From Choristoneura fumiferana (Eukaryota; Arthropoda; Insecta; Lepidoptera; Tortricidae), in assembly GCF_025370935.1 (NCBI RefSeq), contig NC_133494.1, forward strand, positions 412,372 to 476,371: a DNA stretch of 64,000 bases, in the 5' to 3' direction. Shown here in pieces: positions 44,236-55,272 of the stretch; positions within the stretch are counted from its first letter, which is position 1; each line of letters begins with the position of its first letter. Position numbers and translations under genes: made by a program. The notes under the pieces are model-generated. The model was not told the DNA's origin, searched no databases, and saw only the letters and a program-made list of their open reading frames with translations.

Positions 44236-44549
44236 ACTGATATTTGAATGACACCGATATTTTTTGACATTGACACCTTTTTGACATTTGGCATTTTTAT
44301 TCATAATAATTAGATGGGCAAAGGTAAATACTATGACAATGCCTCACTTTGGATTTTTTGAAGATTTTTGTGAATATTTCGTTAAATAAGTAATAAAAAA
44401 AAATAAAAAAATATGGAATGGAATACTTAAACATAAAGCTCTAAATGGTTGTCGGTACTTTAGTAATTATTTAAAATTGAAATGTTGTGAATTGGTGTGA
44501 AGTGTCCCATATATTTATTTATTATTATTATTTTTGTTTTAATTAACAA

Positions 44550-44757
44550 CCAGCTGTTGCCCGCGACTCCGTCCGTCTAGAATTCGCTTATTGCTATCCC
44601 GCGAGAACTACTTACGCAATTTTCTAATGTAAAAACTATCATTATGTCCTTCCCCGGGACAAAATCTGTATACCAAATTTCATCTGAATCGGTTCAGCGG
44701 TTTATACGTGTTAAGGTAACAAACAAACAGACTTTCGCAGTTGTAATATTAGTGGAA
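44550..44757 (+). repeat. Dispersed repeat D2, in intron
   Basis: CCAGCTGTTGCCCGCGACTC, ACCAAATTTCATCTGAATCG and CGCAGTTGTAATATTAGTGG. Confidence 0.75.
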
Positions 44758-44939
44758 TATGCTTACTCAACGAATTTTATTTTATAATAATGCCAGGAAT
44801 ACATAATATGTACTACCTGTACGGAACTTGCACATTTCGGTATACTTACTCGTAAGTGCGTGGTTGTATTTGTTTCGTGCTAAGTATGAATTGCCTAACA
44901 TTAAATTTGTCTTAATAATACCTACCTGCATTCTAAATA

Positions 44940-45088
44940 CTGTTGCTGCCGATTGCTCCTCTCATCTCTTCAAAGGTTGACTGGTAGAGATCTCTTAAAG
45001 GGACAAATTCGCCGTATATTTTATAGGGGGTAATAGGGAAGGGCCTTTGTTTAGCAGTGGACGTCTTCTGGCTGATGATGATGATAAG
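44940..45088 (+). repeat. RTE-type LINE 3' end, in intron
   Basis: AAGGTTGACTGGTAGAGATC, TTTAGCAGTGGACGTCTTCT and GGCTGATGATGATGATAA tail. Confidence 0.7.
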
Positions 45089-45204
45089 TCAAGCGATAGC
45101 GAAGTTCTATGTTACGAATTACGATTACATGAAATGCTGATTTTAAAGTTTTCATCTTGATGCGTACTATACTGGTAGTTTAATAATATTTTGTTATTTT
45201 ACAG

Positions 45205-47521
45205 GAGTATTAAGTGGTTGGAGGCGATAGGTCTACCTCATTATGTAGACTACTATAAGAAAGAAAGAAAAGGATGGTACAGAGTGTGTTCCGATCATTT
45301 TGACGAGTCATGTTACCTGCTGAAGCGTAGACTGCTTAAGACAGCTGTTCCAACTATTCAAAAACTACCCACCAAAGATTTTAGTACTCACGGCAATACT
45401 CACAATAATCACAGTAACAGTACAGCAAAACCTGAATATGCATTTCCGGTTAGTAGTCCATGCATTGAAGACAAAGTAACTAAGGCAGATGATACGGTCG
45501 TAGATGAACACACTCTTAGAATAGAAATAAACAGACGCGCTGAGTTAGAGGAAGCTAAGTCAGCACTAAGGAAGAGTAAATTAGAAAGGTATTTAAAGTC
45601 CTCGCGCAAACTTCTTGGTCCCAAGACATCTCAATTAATCACATGCCAGGTGCTTATGAAGGAGGGTGATAAACGCAAATTTTCCGTGAAACATAAATTA
45701 TTTTGTCTGGACCTTTACTACCATAACCCTAGGGCATATCGTTTCCTGCAGCAATTCATATGTTTACCGCCGGTTGCAACATTACGAAGCTTATATCTTA
45801 ATGTGAACAGCGGATTCATTAGCCCTCGCTGCCTGCAAATTTTAAAAAACATGGTAGCGCAGATGAACACGAAGGATAGATGTTGCATAGTAGGTATTGC
45901 ATCAACGAAAATAAAGAAACACGTTTATTACGATGTTACAAACGATACAGTTCATGGTATATATAAAACGAAACGCAAGCAATGGAAGGTTCCAGTCAAA
46001 AAAGCCTATACTCTTGTCGTGAAGGGATTATTGTCCACGTGGCAGATGCCGATTGCCTTCGCGCTCTTCCATGACAGTGATGTAATCGAGCTTCAACAAT
46101 GGAGCGATTCAATCATTCGCATTCTCATCTTCAATGGACTAGACGTTCGTGCATTCGTCTCTGACCAAGGTAACACAGATAACAAGTTGCTATCAGAACT
46201 CAGAAAAATATCAAGTGTTAATAACTCTTTCACTGTAACGGGAAAAGTTATTTACAACATTTTCGATGTTAAACTTCTAGTAAAAAGCTTACGAGACAGT
46301 TTAATGAGTTTTGATATATCAATCGATTTTGAAGGTGTGGCCTCGTGGAAGCATATTTTGGCGTTCTATAACACTGATATAGAGCTACAGACGTATTTAG
46401 CTCCGGGTTTGACTAACACTCATGTCAATCCCGATGAGAATCAGAGAAGCAGCACCAAACATGCGGTCGAACTGTTCAGCGAGACTGTAGCGACAGCTAT
46501 GAAGGCGTTCCTTAGGTTGAAGCTACTCGACGAGGACGCCGTTGCAACTGTGAACTTAATCAATAGAATAAGTGATTTAGTCACCCTATTTAATTTGGAC
46601 ACATTGAAACATGATTCACGAAACAATAGACAGTTCAAAGGCGAAGAACGGCGAGAGTTATTAAAAAAGTTGTTGGAGTATTTTGCAGGGGTTAAAAGAT
46701 CCTCGAACGGTTTCCTGTTCGAACCTATCGTGGGATTGATGGTGACAATCAAATCAACTTTAGATCTTTGGAAAGACTTCAGTGATGACGATGAATTTCA
46801 TTTGAAAACGCAATCACTAAACTTACAGGCCATTGACAGTGGTTTCGGGGAAATCAATGCTCTCAACACAAAAAGGAAGAACAAGTGTAATCAAGTCACT
46901 ACCATAGAATTTATTAGAGCCTTTAATAAATCTTTTCTTAATCATGTTATCAAAAATGCACAACATAAAACTTTGAAAAATTTCAAATCGAGCTTGTCGA
47001 AGCTGCAAGAGTATCTTGTATCAAAAACAAAAGAAAACGATCTTTTACTGGATCTGGAGGCAAAACCCAATGCTATTCTGATTGGCGACCTAGAAAACAA
47101 GATCATCTTACCAAATATAAATGTACTGAGATACCTTGCTGGTTATTTGATAAAGAGAGCACTGGAAAAGCACGGTAATTGCGTTCAATTGAAAAACTAT
47201 TTGACTCCATCAAATACAAAGGCCAATACTTTTATTGACTGTCATTATTTGGAAGTGAAAGTACCAGTTGAATTCGTCATATTCCTGGTGAAGCTGGAGC
47301 ACGAGTTTGTCAAAGTGTTTCGAGAAGTATTGTTACCCCGGGAGATAGGAGCAAGGGCGCTGAATGCGATGAAGCACCTGGTCATCCTGCCTTGCCGTTG
47401 TTTTCCTTTGTTTCTAATCAAAAAGCTCTTCATCAGGATACGCATCTACAATGCGGTAAAGGATATTAACAGGCAACTTAAGACGACGGATGCTTTTCAA
47501 ATAAACACAATTGAGATATGA
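45205..47521 (+). CDS. THAP9-like (P-element-derived) gene, exon 2
   Basis: After TTTATTTTACAG the exon enters in phase 2 and stays open to a TGA at 47519, giving an 803-residue protein with exon 1. It completes the THAP domain (W36, C60, H63, F64, and AVPTI with P81). A helical region and the P-element-type RNase H-like core follow. The position where these transposases usually have a DE pair reads CCIVGIAS (258-265). The second block AFVSDQGN is kept (D352). The usual FDPPHLLK block is degraded to IFDVKLLVK (385-393). The C-terminal ENFF-like glutamate block reads DSGF (576-579). The VLRYLAGYLIKR block (about 672) is kept. An intact frame with lost catalytic residues points to a domesticated DNA-binding protein. 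No P-type terminal repeats seen. Confidence 0.85.
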
Positions 47522-47570
47522 AATTCACTTGCTTTTTATTTCAAGTCTGTAAGAAGAGGTAGAAGAAGTA

Positions 47571-47576
47571 AATAAA
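47571..47576 (+). terminator. Polyadenylation signal of the THAP9-like gene
   Basis: AATAAA 50 bp after the TGA stop. Confidence 0.6.
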
Positions 47577-47599
47577 AAAATACTCATATCTAAGTTTTT

Positions 47600-48884
47600 A
47601 TTATAGTAAAGTACAGTCGGCATCCAGCTATTAGAATCTGACCAGCGAATCGTGCCAGCATGGAATGGCGGCTAATTAAAAAAACGGATCGGCAAAACAT
47701 TTCACAGACAAAACAATTACTGTCACAAATACGTAACTTGAAGAAATTAAATTAAAATGAATTCAAAGCGACACTACAGATTTAATCTAACTCAGGAGTT
47801 CCTGTTGTTGTTGTTGAAAAAACAAGAACAAAAGACAACAGCAACATTCATGGTGAATTGTTAAAAGTTATGTTGGGCAAAGCCGCGTTAATTGGTTCCG
47901 TTTTTTGCCACGTTATGATTCTTTTCGTACAACGAATATTGTAAACAAAACACTTCCAAACTACCCTCCGCAATCAATTATTTATAGCCCTCATAGCTGT
48001 TTGATAGCTAGACAAACAGTCACTAATTAAAGAGTTCTTGACTGAGTTACGCTGGCTCTCCCGATCCCGACGGCTGGCAGACGTGGGTATGACGGCCGGT
48101 TCGATTCCCGGATAGTTCTGTCCGTAATTGGCAGTTTAAGGATTCAATTTAACACGTTTGAGAAGGGGTGCGATGCTGGTGAAGGCGGCGTAGGGAAATT
48201 GAGAAAAATTTGTCACTTTACGTATGACTCTCCTTCGTGTAGTTATTAAAAAAAGTGTGTCAAAAATCAAATTTTTGATGCAAACTTTATTACTGACTAT
48301 ACTTTTAGTAGATTGTATTTGCATTGTCATCTAATTAACATATTTATAGCAAATTTCAAGTCATTCTGATCACTGGAAGTGATCACAATGCCTACGACGC
48401 AGCGGATTTTCATCAAATTCAAAGGCCAATAACTAGATTAAACGTTTCTTACAAAGTAGGCATCGACATAACTTTTCCCCCCCGGAAAGATGCCAAAGCT
48501 ACTCCCAAACTACAAGTCGGACTAATCTATAAGACACGGTCACCGTTAATCCTAGGGTGACCATAAAGCCCATAAAGGTTATGGCAGCTTCCGATGAGGC
48601 ACGCGACGATACGGCTGCCACCGCTACCGTCTGCCGGACTTGAAAAATGGCACATAGTTCAGATTTTGTTCCGGAAGGGAGGAGGATTTGTTTTTCTATC
48701 ATGAATAGGGATATTTGAAGTAGGAAGCGTATGGAGGGTGGCTGTTATAATACGTAAACATTTGTTTAGATCGAGTGTTGTTTTATTGAACTTTTTTGTA
48801 GACGACTCCGTGGAGATTTAATTATAAACCATGGGTTGGAACTTTTGCACGATCTCATAAAGATCACCTCGGTCTAAACACGTT
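47600..48884. other. Intergenic stretch, no gene recognised
   Basis: A tRNA-derived SINE relic with a GGTTCGATTCCCGG B-box lies at about 48075-48120. A minus-strand frame of 67 codons at 48499-48702 has no recognisable domain. Confidence 0.45.
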
Positions 48885-49010
48885 GCACTGTAGAGCCCAG
48901 GCCTCCTCGCAGTGAGAGAGCTTGAGCCGTAGTTCACACGCGGGCCCGGTTTAGATTGGGAACTTCACGCACACACACACACACAATTTAATTTCTTAGT
49001 AGGTATGTGC
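48885..49010 (-). repeat. SINE S1 fragment with CA run
   Basis: TGCACTGTAGAGCCCAGGCC, TGAGAGAGCTTGAGCCGTAG and CACGCGGGCCCGG, then a (CA)n run. Confidence 0.65.
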
Positions 49011-49589
49011 GGGTGTCCCATGAAGTAAGAATACATTTCTCTTGATTCAAGACTTACACATGTATTTTGATTCAGGTAAGTGCTTAAAATACCTTTAAAA
49101 ATGTACAGTTACATGTAGAGGTAAGTTAATAGGGTGCTACTTTGCAACTGGGAAATTTTTGCTGTAGATGCTGAAAAATCGCCGCAATTTAGGGAACAAT
49201 TAGTCGCTGCTGCCGGACCGGAGCCGGCGGCCCGTCGCTCCACGACAGTTATGCCGTCGATGTGTCCCCTCGTGCACCTCATCCGAATCGCGCCAAACGC
49301 CTAAAGATGTGCCCTAGTTAGTCCGTTACCGCATGGTGGTGGATTCCTCTGCCTTCTCAGACCCTTACGTCGACGACATAATTGGCAACTCCAAACAAGG
49401 CCGGGAGGCCGCCCTAAATTGAATGTCAGTCGCGGCTGATTGGATATCGCTGGCCATTGTTAAACTTAATTTAATGTTCGACAGCCTTTGTAAGTTAGCT
49501 TTTGTTTGCCTTGCTAGACTAGTAATGGCCAATGGGTCTTTTGCATATTAACTTGTAATCTAATCAGCAAAATATTAATTGACGTTGAT

Positions 49590-49737
49590 AATTGGCCGCG
49601 ACATTGTCTGCGAAGAATTTGTTTATCGCTATCCCACGGGAACCATGTAATTTTCCTTCTTAACCAGATTACAGGTTCTCTTAGTTTTCAAAAATCAGTC
49701 GAGCCGCTTTAGCGTGAAAGAGCAACACACAACCATA
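49590..49737 (+). repeat. Dispersed repeat D2, partial
   Basis: GGCCGCGACATTGTCTGCGA, TCGCTATCCCACGGGAACCA, and AAATCAGTCGAGCCGCTTTA without the usual end. Confidence 0.5.
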
Positions 49738-49744
49738 CATCTAA

Positions 49745-49935
49745 TCATCATCATCATCCTAGCCTATATAATTATATGTAGGTAGTCCTTTCAGAATAGG
49801 AGAGCTTGGGCCGTAGTTCCCACGCAGGTTCAGTGCGGATTAGGAACTTCGCACACACCATTGAATTGCTTCGATAGTTGTGCAGGTTTTCTCACGATGT
49901 TTTCCTTCACCGTAAAGCTCGTGGTAGATTTCGAA
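49745..49935 (-). repeat. tRNA-derived SINE S1, truncated, minus strand
   Basis: TCATCATCATCATCCTAGCC tail, then GAGAGCTTGGGCCGTAGTTC through TTTTCCTTCACCGTAAAGCT. Confidence 0.75.
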
Positions 49936-50791
49936 TGGAAAGCAGTTTATTCGTGCAGGCATAACCAAAAAATATCAATTTGCATATTTACAATTTTGCT
50001 TGAGTAGGCAAGGAGTATGTCACACACACCGTTATGCCTGTACAAATGAACTGTGCAGGCATACATAACATCGGTTATAATTATAACCTAGTGTGTGTGG
50101 CTGTGGCTGGCTTTGCATCCACCGCACACCTAGACTAGATGGTTATAAATGACCTACTGGTAAAAGAATCCATTAACCGTCTTCAAAAAGACTACCCAAA
50201 ACAATCACACTTTAAATTGTTTACATTCATTAAATCCTACGGTATTAAAAAATATGTGAGACTAAGTTATTACTAAAAACAAAGTCATTAATGTAGATCC
50301 TTAAGTACTTATTGTTATAGTTAAAACAACATCAAACATAACATAACCTCCTTTTTCCTAAATGGCCAAAATGACACCGTATTATCTAACGCGCCTCTCG
50401 TGACCGCATTCACTATCTCCTATCCTCATCCTATACTGTTTGACAGAAAGAAACAGTGAATGCGATTATGATTCTGAGTAGGTTTGACAATAAAGCCTGA
50501 AGTGACCATAAAAATCCTCTCTGATTATATCAAATTATAATCAATAGAACTAGTAGAAGAGAATACAGGAGCAACATGTGTAATCAATAGGGAATATAGA
50601 TGAAATGGAACATATCATTTTTTTTAAATGACGAGTACAAAACTGGAAAATAAAATGAATGAAGTGCTTAATTATCAAGATCTGATGAAGAATAACAAAG
50701 ATACACATGATACGCATGAAGTATGCATTCCATCACTTTCTAGGAAAATAAATTACCTCCTATTATAGTACTGTTCACAACTAAAACAGCA
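49936..50791. other. Intergenic stretch, nothing recognised
   Basis: AT-rich. GTGCAGGCATA words appear at 49954 and 50055, with the complement TATGCCTG at about 50034. No frame of interest. Confidence 0.4.
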
Positions 50792-50904
50792 GGGCTACTA
50801 CGAAACTCGAAGTTCGTGTTGTGCGGTCCCTCTGACACTAATACTATTAAATACGAGAGCGAGAGGGACCGCACGACACGAACTTCGAGTTTCGTAGTAG
50901 CCCT
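50792..50904. mobile_element. Palindromic MITE M1, copy e, in the MADF gene 3' flank
   Basis: GGGCTACTACGAAACTCGAA to TCGTAGTAGCCCT, a near-perfect hairpin. It ends 31 bp past the MADF-BESS stop codon, so it probably lies in the 3' untranslated region. Confidence 0.9.
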
Positions 50905-50935
50905 GCAGTAATCCACATCGAAATTATAATAGGTA

Positions 50936-51194
50936 TTAGAAGCTCTTGTACACTTCCGTTTTGGTCTCCTGACCATCAGCCTCTTCCTCGGTTCTCAGCA
51001 GCGCGTCCAGCACTTGTCTCTTCAGCTGGTCCTGGTAAGTTTTCGGCAGCCGTTTGGCGCTCTGGCAGACGCTCGCAAAGAACAGCTCCAGGGAATCGTT
51101 GTCGCCGGAGGCTTCCCAAGGTTCCAACTCTTGGTCCGACTGGATCTCTTTGTCGTTAACGTCAATTTTTAGTTCTTTCGTTCGGCGTTGAGTT
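50936..51194 (-). CDS. MADF-BESS (Adf1-type) gene, exon 3 with BESS motif
   Basis: Enters after CATTACAG in phase 2 and reads to a TAA (50938-50936). It begins RTQRRTKELKID, then an acidic stretch. A BESS motif follows at residues 132-170 (DNDSLELFFASVCQSAKRLP with QVLDALL), the protein-interaction motif usually C-terminal to MADF domains. The end EVYKSF is short. Confidence 0.82.
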
Positions 51195-51261
51195 CTGTAA
51201 TGACAGTGAAGCTTTTAGATATAAGATACTGTCAAACTAATCTAGTTTGATAAAGCAAAGC

Positions 51262-51435
51262 TGTTTGTTGCCAACCTAGAGGCCTAAAATGGGATATCAG
51301 TGCCAGTAATTTCACCGGCTGTCTTACTCTCCACGCTGAAACACAACAGTGCAAGCACTGCTGCTTCACGGCAGGATTAGCGAGAAAGATGGTGGTAGCA
51401 ATCCGGGCGGACCTTGCACAAGGTCCTACCACCTG
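51262..51435 (-). repeat. Repeat L2, minus strand, in intron 2 of the MADF gene
   Basis: CCAACCTAGAGGCCTAAAAT, CACGCTGAAACACAACAGTG, and GCAATCCGGGCGGACCTTGC to GGTCCTACCACC. Confidence 0.8.
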
Positions 51436-51486
51436 AACTCCCTGGTCCTGAATCGCTTACTTAGTCTTTTGAAAATGCTAATGGGT

Positions 51487-51600
51487 CTATAATTTCGTAA
51501 CGTTTCTGGCACTCGCGATACAATGAAATGACAGTTGTACAAAATTTTCATTTGATTGTGATCGCGAGTATCAGAAAGGTTACACAATTGGCCCTCCGGT
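51487..51600. mobile_element. Palindromic MITE M3, copy a
   Basis: GTTTCTGGCACTCGCGATAC and GTGATCGCGAGTATCAGAAA inverted halves. Related to 55395-55503. Confidence 0.75.
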
Positions 51601-51740
51601 CACTTTGCTCGAAGAACAAATAACGGAAAGAAAAGATCTCGGCGACAAAGTACTGGAAGACACAGCCTTGACCGACGTCCTAGTAGGTGGACCGACGACA
51701 TCGCGAGTCGGGGGATCCGGTGGATGCAGATGGGAAGTTG
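51601..51740 (+). pseudogene. RTE-type LINE C-terminal fragment
   Basis: The plus strand has GACGTCCTAGTAGGTGGACC and GACGACATCGCGAGTCGGGG. With shifts this reads as the GRPxxRWTDDI and RWMQ end of an RTE polymerase. Short and frameshifted. Confidence 0.6.
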
Positions 51741-52369
51741 AAAAGTAATGATAAAATGTTGTCTACGGAACTTTATTGTTTAAAGTTTAAACGTACGTTA
51801 AAGAATACTGTAAGCAGTTTCATTATGATTTTATTTACAGCGATATAAATATAGATCAAAAATAAAACTTTGTTAAGTAAGTACAATTTTTAGTTTAATA
51901 TGAAAATGTTTTAGGATTAAATTAATATTTGTTTAATTTTAATTAGACTTAATAAGTTGCTGTTTTGAATAAATAGTGTCGCCCTCTACCGGGTGCTCAG
52001 AGTGAAAAGGCCATTCGAGAGCTAAGGCTTGTTTGGGAGATATCGACAATTCATTCTGAGCAGCCGAAGCAGGCGTACGTCAATAATTTTAGAACCCAGG
52101 CTTCTGCCATAAATGATTTGTACAAAACTTGTGTACTTTTATAAATTTATTTTGATCTCGTCAATACATAACAGTAAAATCTAGCTTGTTTCCATTTCTA
52201 CTCCTACAATACTATATTAAGCGACGTAACAATACCGTATCGGCCGGAGATATTGTTTCAATTATGCTAGATTAAATGGTACTTAGGTAATAATATGCCT
52301 GATGTAACCGTGAATCATTAAAAACCATTAAGTATGGTGTTCAATAAAGGGTCATTGTAATGGACGTAC

Positions 52370-52529
52370 CTTCTCATGGTCATATAGGGCAGCACGAAAG
52401 CCATCCGGTTCTGTAAGCGCCATTTCTTGCAGGGCGTGCCGGCCTTGGTGGTGATGCCCTGCTCACACTTCTTCAGCGACTGCCGCAGCGAGTCCCGCAG
52501 GATCTTCCACTCCCGCTTCAGGATCTCAC
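52370..52529 (-). CDS. MADF-BESS gene, exon 2 (second half of MADF)
   Basis: Enters after GGCACCAG, completing a split codon (phase 1), and leaves at an AG/GTACGT donor (phase 2). Residues 48-100 include EILKREWKILRDSLRQSL, matching the conserved helix of MADF domains, and WRLQNRMAFVLPYMTMR. The acceptor lies inside the ATGATG tail of a SINE, so a retroposon abuts the splice site. Confidence 0.85.
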
Positions 52530-52740
52530 CTGGTGCCATCATCATCATCACCATCATCATTATCATTATCTCAGTATATAACGTTCCAGAGCTGGAAACA
52601 AGCCTGTCAAAATGCATGCATGGCGATGGCTTGGGATGTAGTTCCCACGCGGGCCCATTGCGGATTGGGAACATCACACACACCATTTAATTTCTTTTCG
52701 TGAGTTTCGAGGTTCCCTCGCGATATTTTCTTTCACAGCA
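52530..52740 (-). repeat. tRNA-derived SINE S1 next to exon 2 of the MADF gene
   Basis: CATCATCATCATCACCATCA tail, then GGAACATCACACACACCATT and GCGATATTTTCTTTCACAGC. Its tail supplies sequence directly upstream of the exon 2 acceptor. Confidence 0.75.
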
Positions 52741-52921
52741 ATATTTATAAGACATCTCAAATTACCATGCATATTAATTTGAGATGAGATATTAAGATGA
52801 GAAGTAAGTACTTAAATATTTCTTTCGCAAAATAAAATGTACAAATTATAAGTAGGTACAATGACGCACGCGCAGGTACCTACTATGTACATATAATATC
52901 AGCGTGAGTTGGAGCCGTTGG

Positions 52922-53035
52922 AGGGCTATTCTGAAATTAGAAGTTATTGTCACACCGTCCCTCTCACTGCTATTAAATACCTGCTATTAGTGTGAGCGGG
53001 ATGGCACGATACGAAATCGTACAACGCAGTAGGTA
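52922..53035. mobile_element. Palindromic MITE M1, copy f (diverged)
   Basis: AGGGCTATTCTGAAATTAGA, CCGTCCCTCTCACTGCTATT and GGATGGCACGATACGAAATC. Confidence 0.6.
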
Positions 53036-53445
53036 CAAGGCCAGGCCAGGCCCCCCTATAATATACCACAACTAGCACAAGCATTTAGAAGTGCAATAAT
53101 TCTATATAATTGTCACTTCTTTGAACGAGAAACTTAACAATTATTTACAACAATAACAATACAATAACCAAGGGTCGGACAAAAAGTGCCGATGACGTCA
53201 AACCACTTATACGATGATTTCAAATACTATTTTTGATTTTCATAAACACTTATCAGTTATCACATCATTTAACCTCTTTATTAAACGATATGAAATTTAT
53301 TTTATTCACTCAATTCCATTGATTTATTTACGATTATATTGTTAATTCATTAATGCTACTTAGGCTACTTTGTTACTACATGTCACACGAAAGTTTAAAT
53401 AAAAACATCATCTTGTGTGCAGATTACGTCATTTTTACGTCATCC

Positions 53446-53685
53446 GCCCGGATTGCTACCACCATCTTGCTCGCTAATCCTGCCGTGAAGCAGCATGTGT
53501 TTCGGCGTGGAGAGTTAGACAGCCGGTGAAATAACTGGCACTTGAGGTATCCCATCTTAGGCCTCTAGGTTGGCAACGCATCTGCAATACCCCTGGTGTT
53601 GCAGATGTTTATGGGCGGTGGTGATCTCTTACCATCAGGAGACCCTCTTGCTCGTTTGCCATCCAGTCAAATAAAAAAAAAATAC
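53446..53685 (+). repeat. Repeat L2, plus strand
   Basis: CCGCCCGGATTGCTACCACC, ATGTGTTTCGGCGTGGAGAG with a 14-bp deletion, and CCATCCAGTCAAATAAAAAA end. Confidence 0.85.
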
Positions 53686-54172
53686 AAAAACCGCACCGTC
53701 CGACCCCTGACAATAACTCTTATAACACAATAACATCTGTTTGTAGCACTTGTAATTTTTGTGGTAGGTATATATATAATAGTAGCCATCAGAATATATT
53801 GCAGAGCGGCCGAAGTGGTCAAAAATATCGGAACGTGCACTCTATAACTACTCAAGGCATTACATGTTTCGAATATCTTGGCCGTTCCGAGATATCTGTT
53901 GGCGACTGTACCTACAGGGGCCTGGCTGGACGCACGATATGAAGATCGAAACTATCGAAAGTCGTACCGCACCGCACCGACCCATTCACTCTCGTATTAA
54001 ATACAATAAGCATGAGTGGAACGGCCGATATAGTAGTCGGTGCGGTTATTTGTCGACCCGCAAATCCCGAAATGAACGAGAACGAGCTGATAATTGAAAC
54101 ATGAGGGTTTGAATTATCAGGTAAATTTTTGCCGTTCCTTCCGGGTCGACAATATTACACCCCGGCCTAGTA

Positions 54173-54597
54173 TATATGTACCTACAGGGTGGAAAGTTGA
54201 GATGGGGCAGCAAGGGTCACTACTAGATCCCTTGTTGCTACGCGAAAATGCTCTTAGGAGACCTTTACCACAGAATAAGTAACAGTACAAGTACTTTACT
54301 AACTTTTACCTGTATGGAAAAAGTTTTCTTTGATCTGTGGGTGTTCTAGTACTCTAACCTCAGTTGGTCTCAAAGAGTGTTTTAATCCTTTATAGAAATG
54401 GGACCGATTGGCATTAAAAAAAGAGTCAAATCTGACGATTTTTTCGCTGACTGTACATTTTATCAAAAATCTGTGAATGTCGGTTGTCATCACTCAAAAA
54501 GTTAGTAAAGGTCTCCTAAGAGCATTTTCGCGTAGCAGCAAGGGATTCTAGTAGCTGCCCTTGCTGCCCCATCTCAACTTTCCATCCTGTATATATA
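54173..54597. mobile_element. TIR element M14, complete copy
   Basis: Left arm 54173-54258 (ACAGGGTGGAAAGTTGAGAT, GGGGCAGCAAGGG, GCTACGCGAAAATGCTCTTA) is the complement of 54510-54597. The middle has no transposase. A right-half copy is at 26050-26182. Confidence 0.85.
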
Positions 54598-54620
54598 AAG
54601 CCGACAAGTTTACAACTGTG

Positions 54621-54805
54621 CCCTTAGTGTAAGTTTTCGGTTACAAAATACGTCTCGATCGCGTTCGCGTTAAAATCTCAATTTGTATGGAAACACAAAC
54701 ATCGCAAACGTGCCACTAGAGGCGCTGTTCGTGTTTGCATACAAATTGAGATTTAACGCGAACGCGATCGAGACGTATTTTGTAACCGAAAACTTACACT
54801 AAGGG
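54621..54805. mobile_element. Long-hairpin MITE M2, copy d
   Basis: CCCTTAGTGTAAGTTTTCGG to AACTTACACTAAGGG, arms near-perfect. Confidence 0.9.
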
Positions 54806-55028
54806 CACTGCAACTTTTTTTTATCGCAAGTACCTACTATTACTTAGTATTTTGTGGTATAAAAATCGCGAGCCCGTAAGGCGTCATGCAAACGAGTTTG
54901 AAGGCTGTCATTATAATGCAACTCGTACGAGTTGTCTTGCAGTGTAGTGGGCGTAACGTCTAACGTTCTCGCTCTCGCGATCGCATTTCTCTGTTTGTTT
55001 TTACAGAAAAGTTGTGAAAACGACTGCA

Positions 55029-55147
55029 GGGCTACTCCGAAACTCGAAACTCGAAGTTCGTGTCGTGCGGTCCCTCTCCCTCTCGTATCAAACAGTGTAA
55101 GTGTCAGAGGGACCGCACGACACGAACTTCGAGTTTCGGAGTAGCCC
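55029..55147. mobile_element. Palindromic MITE M1, copy g
   Basis: GGGCTACTCCGAAACTCGAA, with a small ACTCGAA duplication, to TTCGGAGTAGCCC. Confidence 0.9.
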
Positions 55148-55187
55148 AGCAGGGAACCCGAGAGCATAGACAATAATAAGGCCTCAG

Positions 55188-55258
55188 GGGGACTACTACA
55201 AAATTCGAAGTTCATATCGTACCGTCCCTCTCTTTCTCGTATTACTTAAATAATATTT
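55188..55258. mobile_element. MITE M1, half copy h
   Basis: GGGGACTACTACAAAATTCG, then ATCGTACCGTCCCTCTCTTT. The second arm is missing. Confidence 0.7.
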
Positions 55259-55272
55259 AGCGTCCGCAGTAC

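Larger units (their letters stand above)
39940..44341. mobile_element. ISL2EU-type DNA transposon inside the THAP9-like gene intron
   Basis: Contains a THAP plus DDE transposase on the plus strand and a YqaJ-type nuclease on the minus strand, convergent with 176 bp between stop codons. This gene pair is characteristic of ISL2EU (IS4EU) elements. The boundaries are tentative: CATTGTCAT at 39940-39948 and ATGACAATG at 44333-44341 are inverted and bracket both genes, but only 9 bp match. A MITE M1 copy sits between the nuclease start and the right end. Autonomy is unlikely because the nuclease is frameshifted. Confidence 0.65.

Noticed and set aside
48499..48702. 67-codon minus-strand frame
   Set aside because: No splice partner, domain or repeat match strong enough to call a gene.
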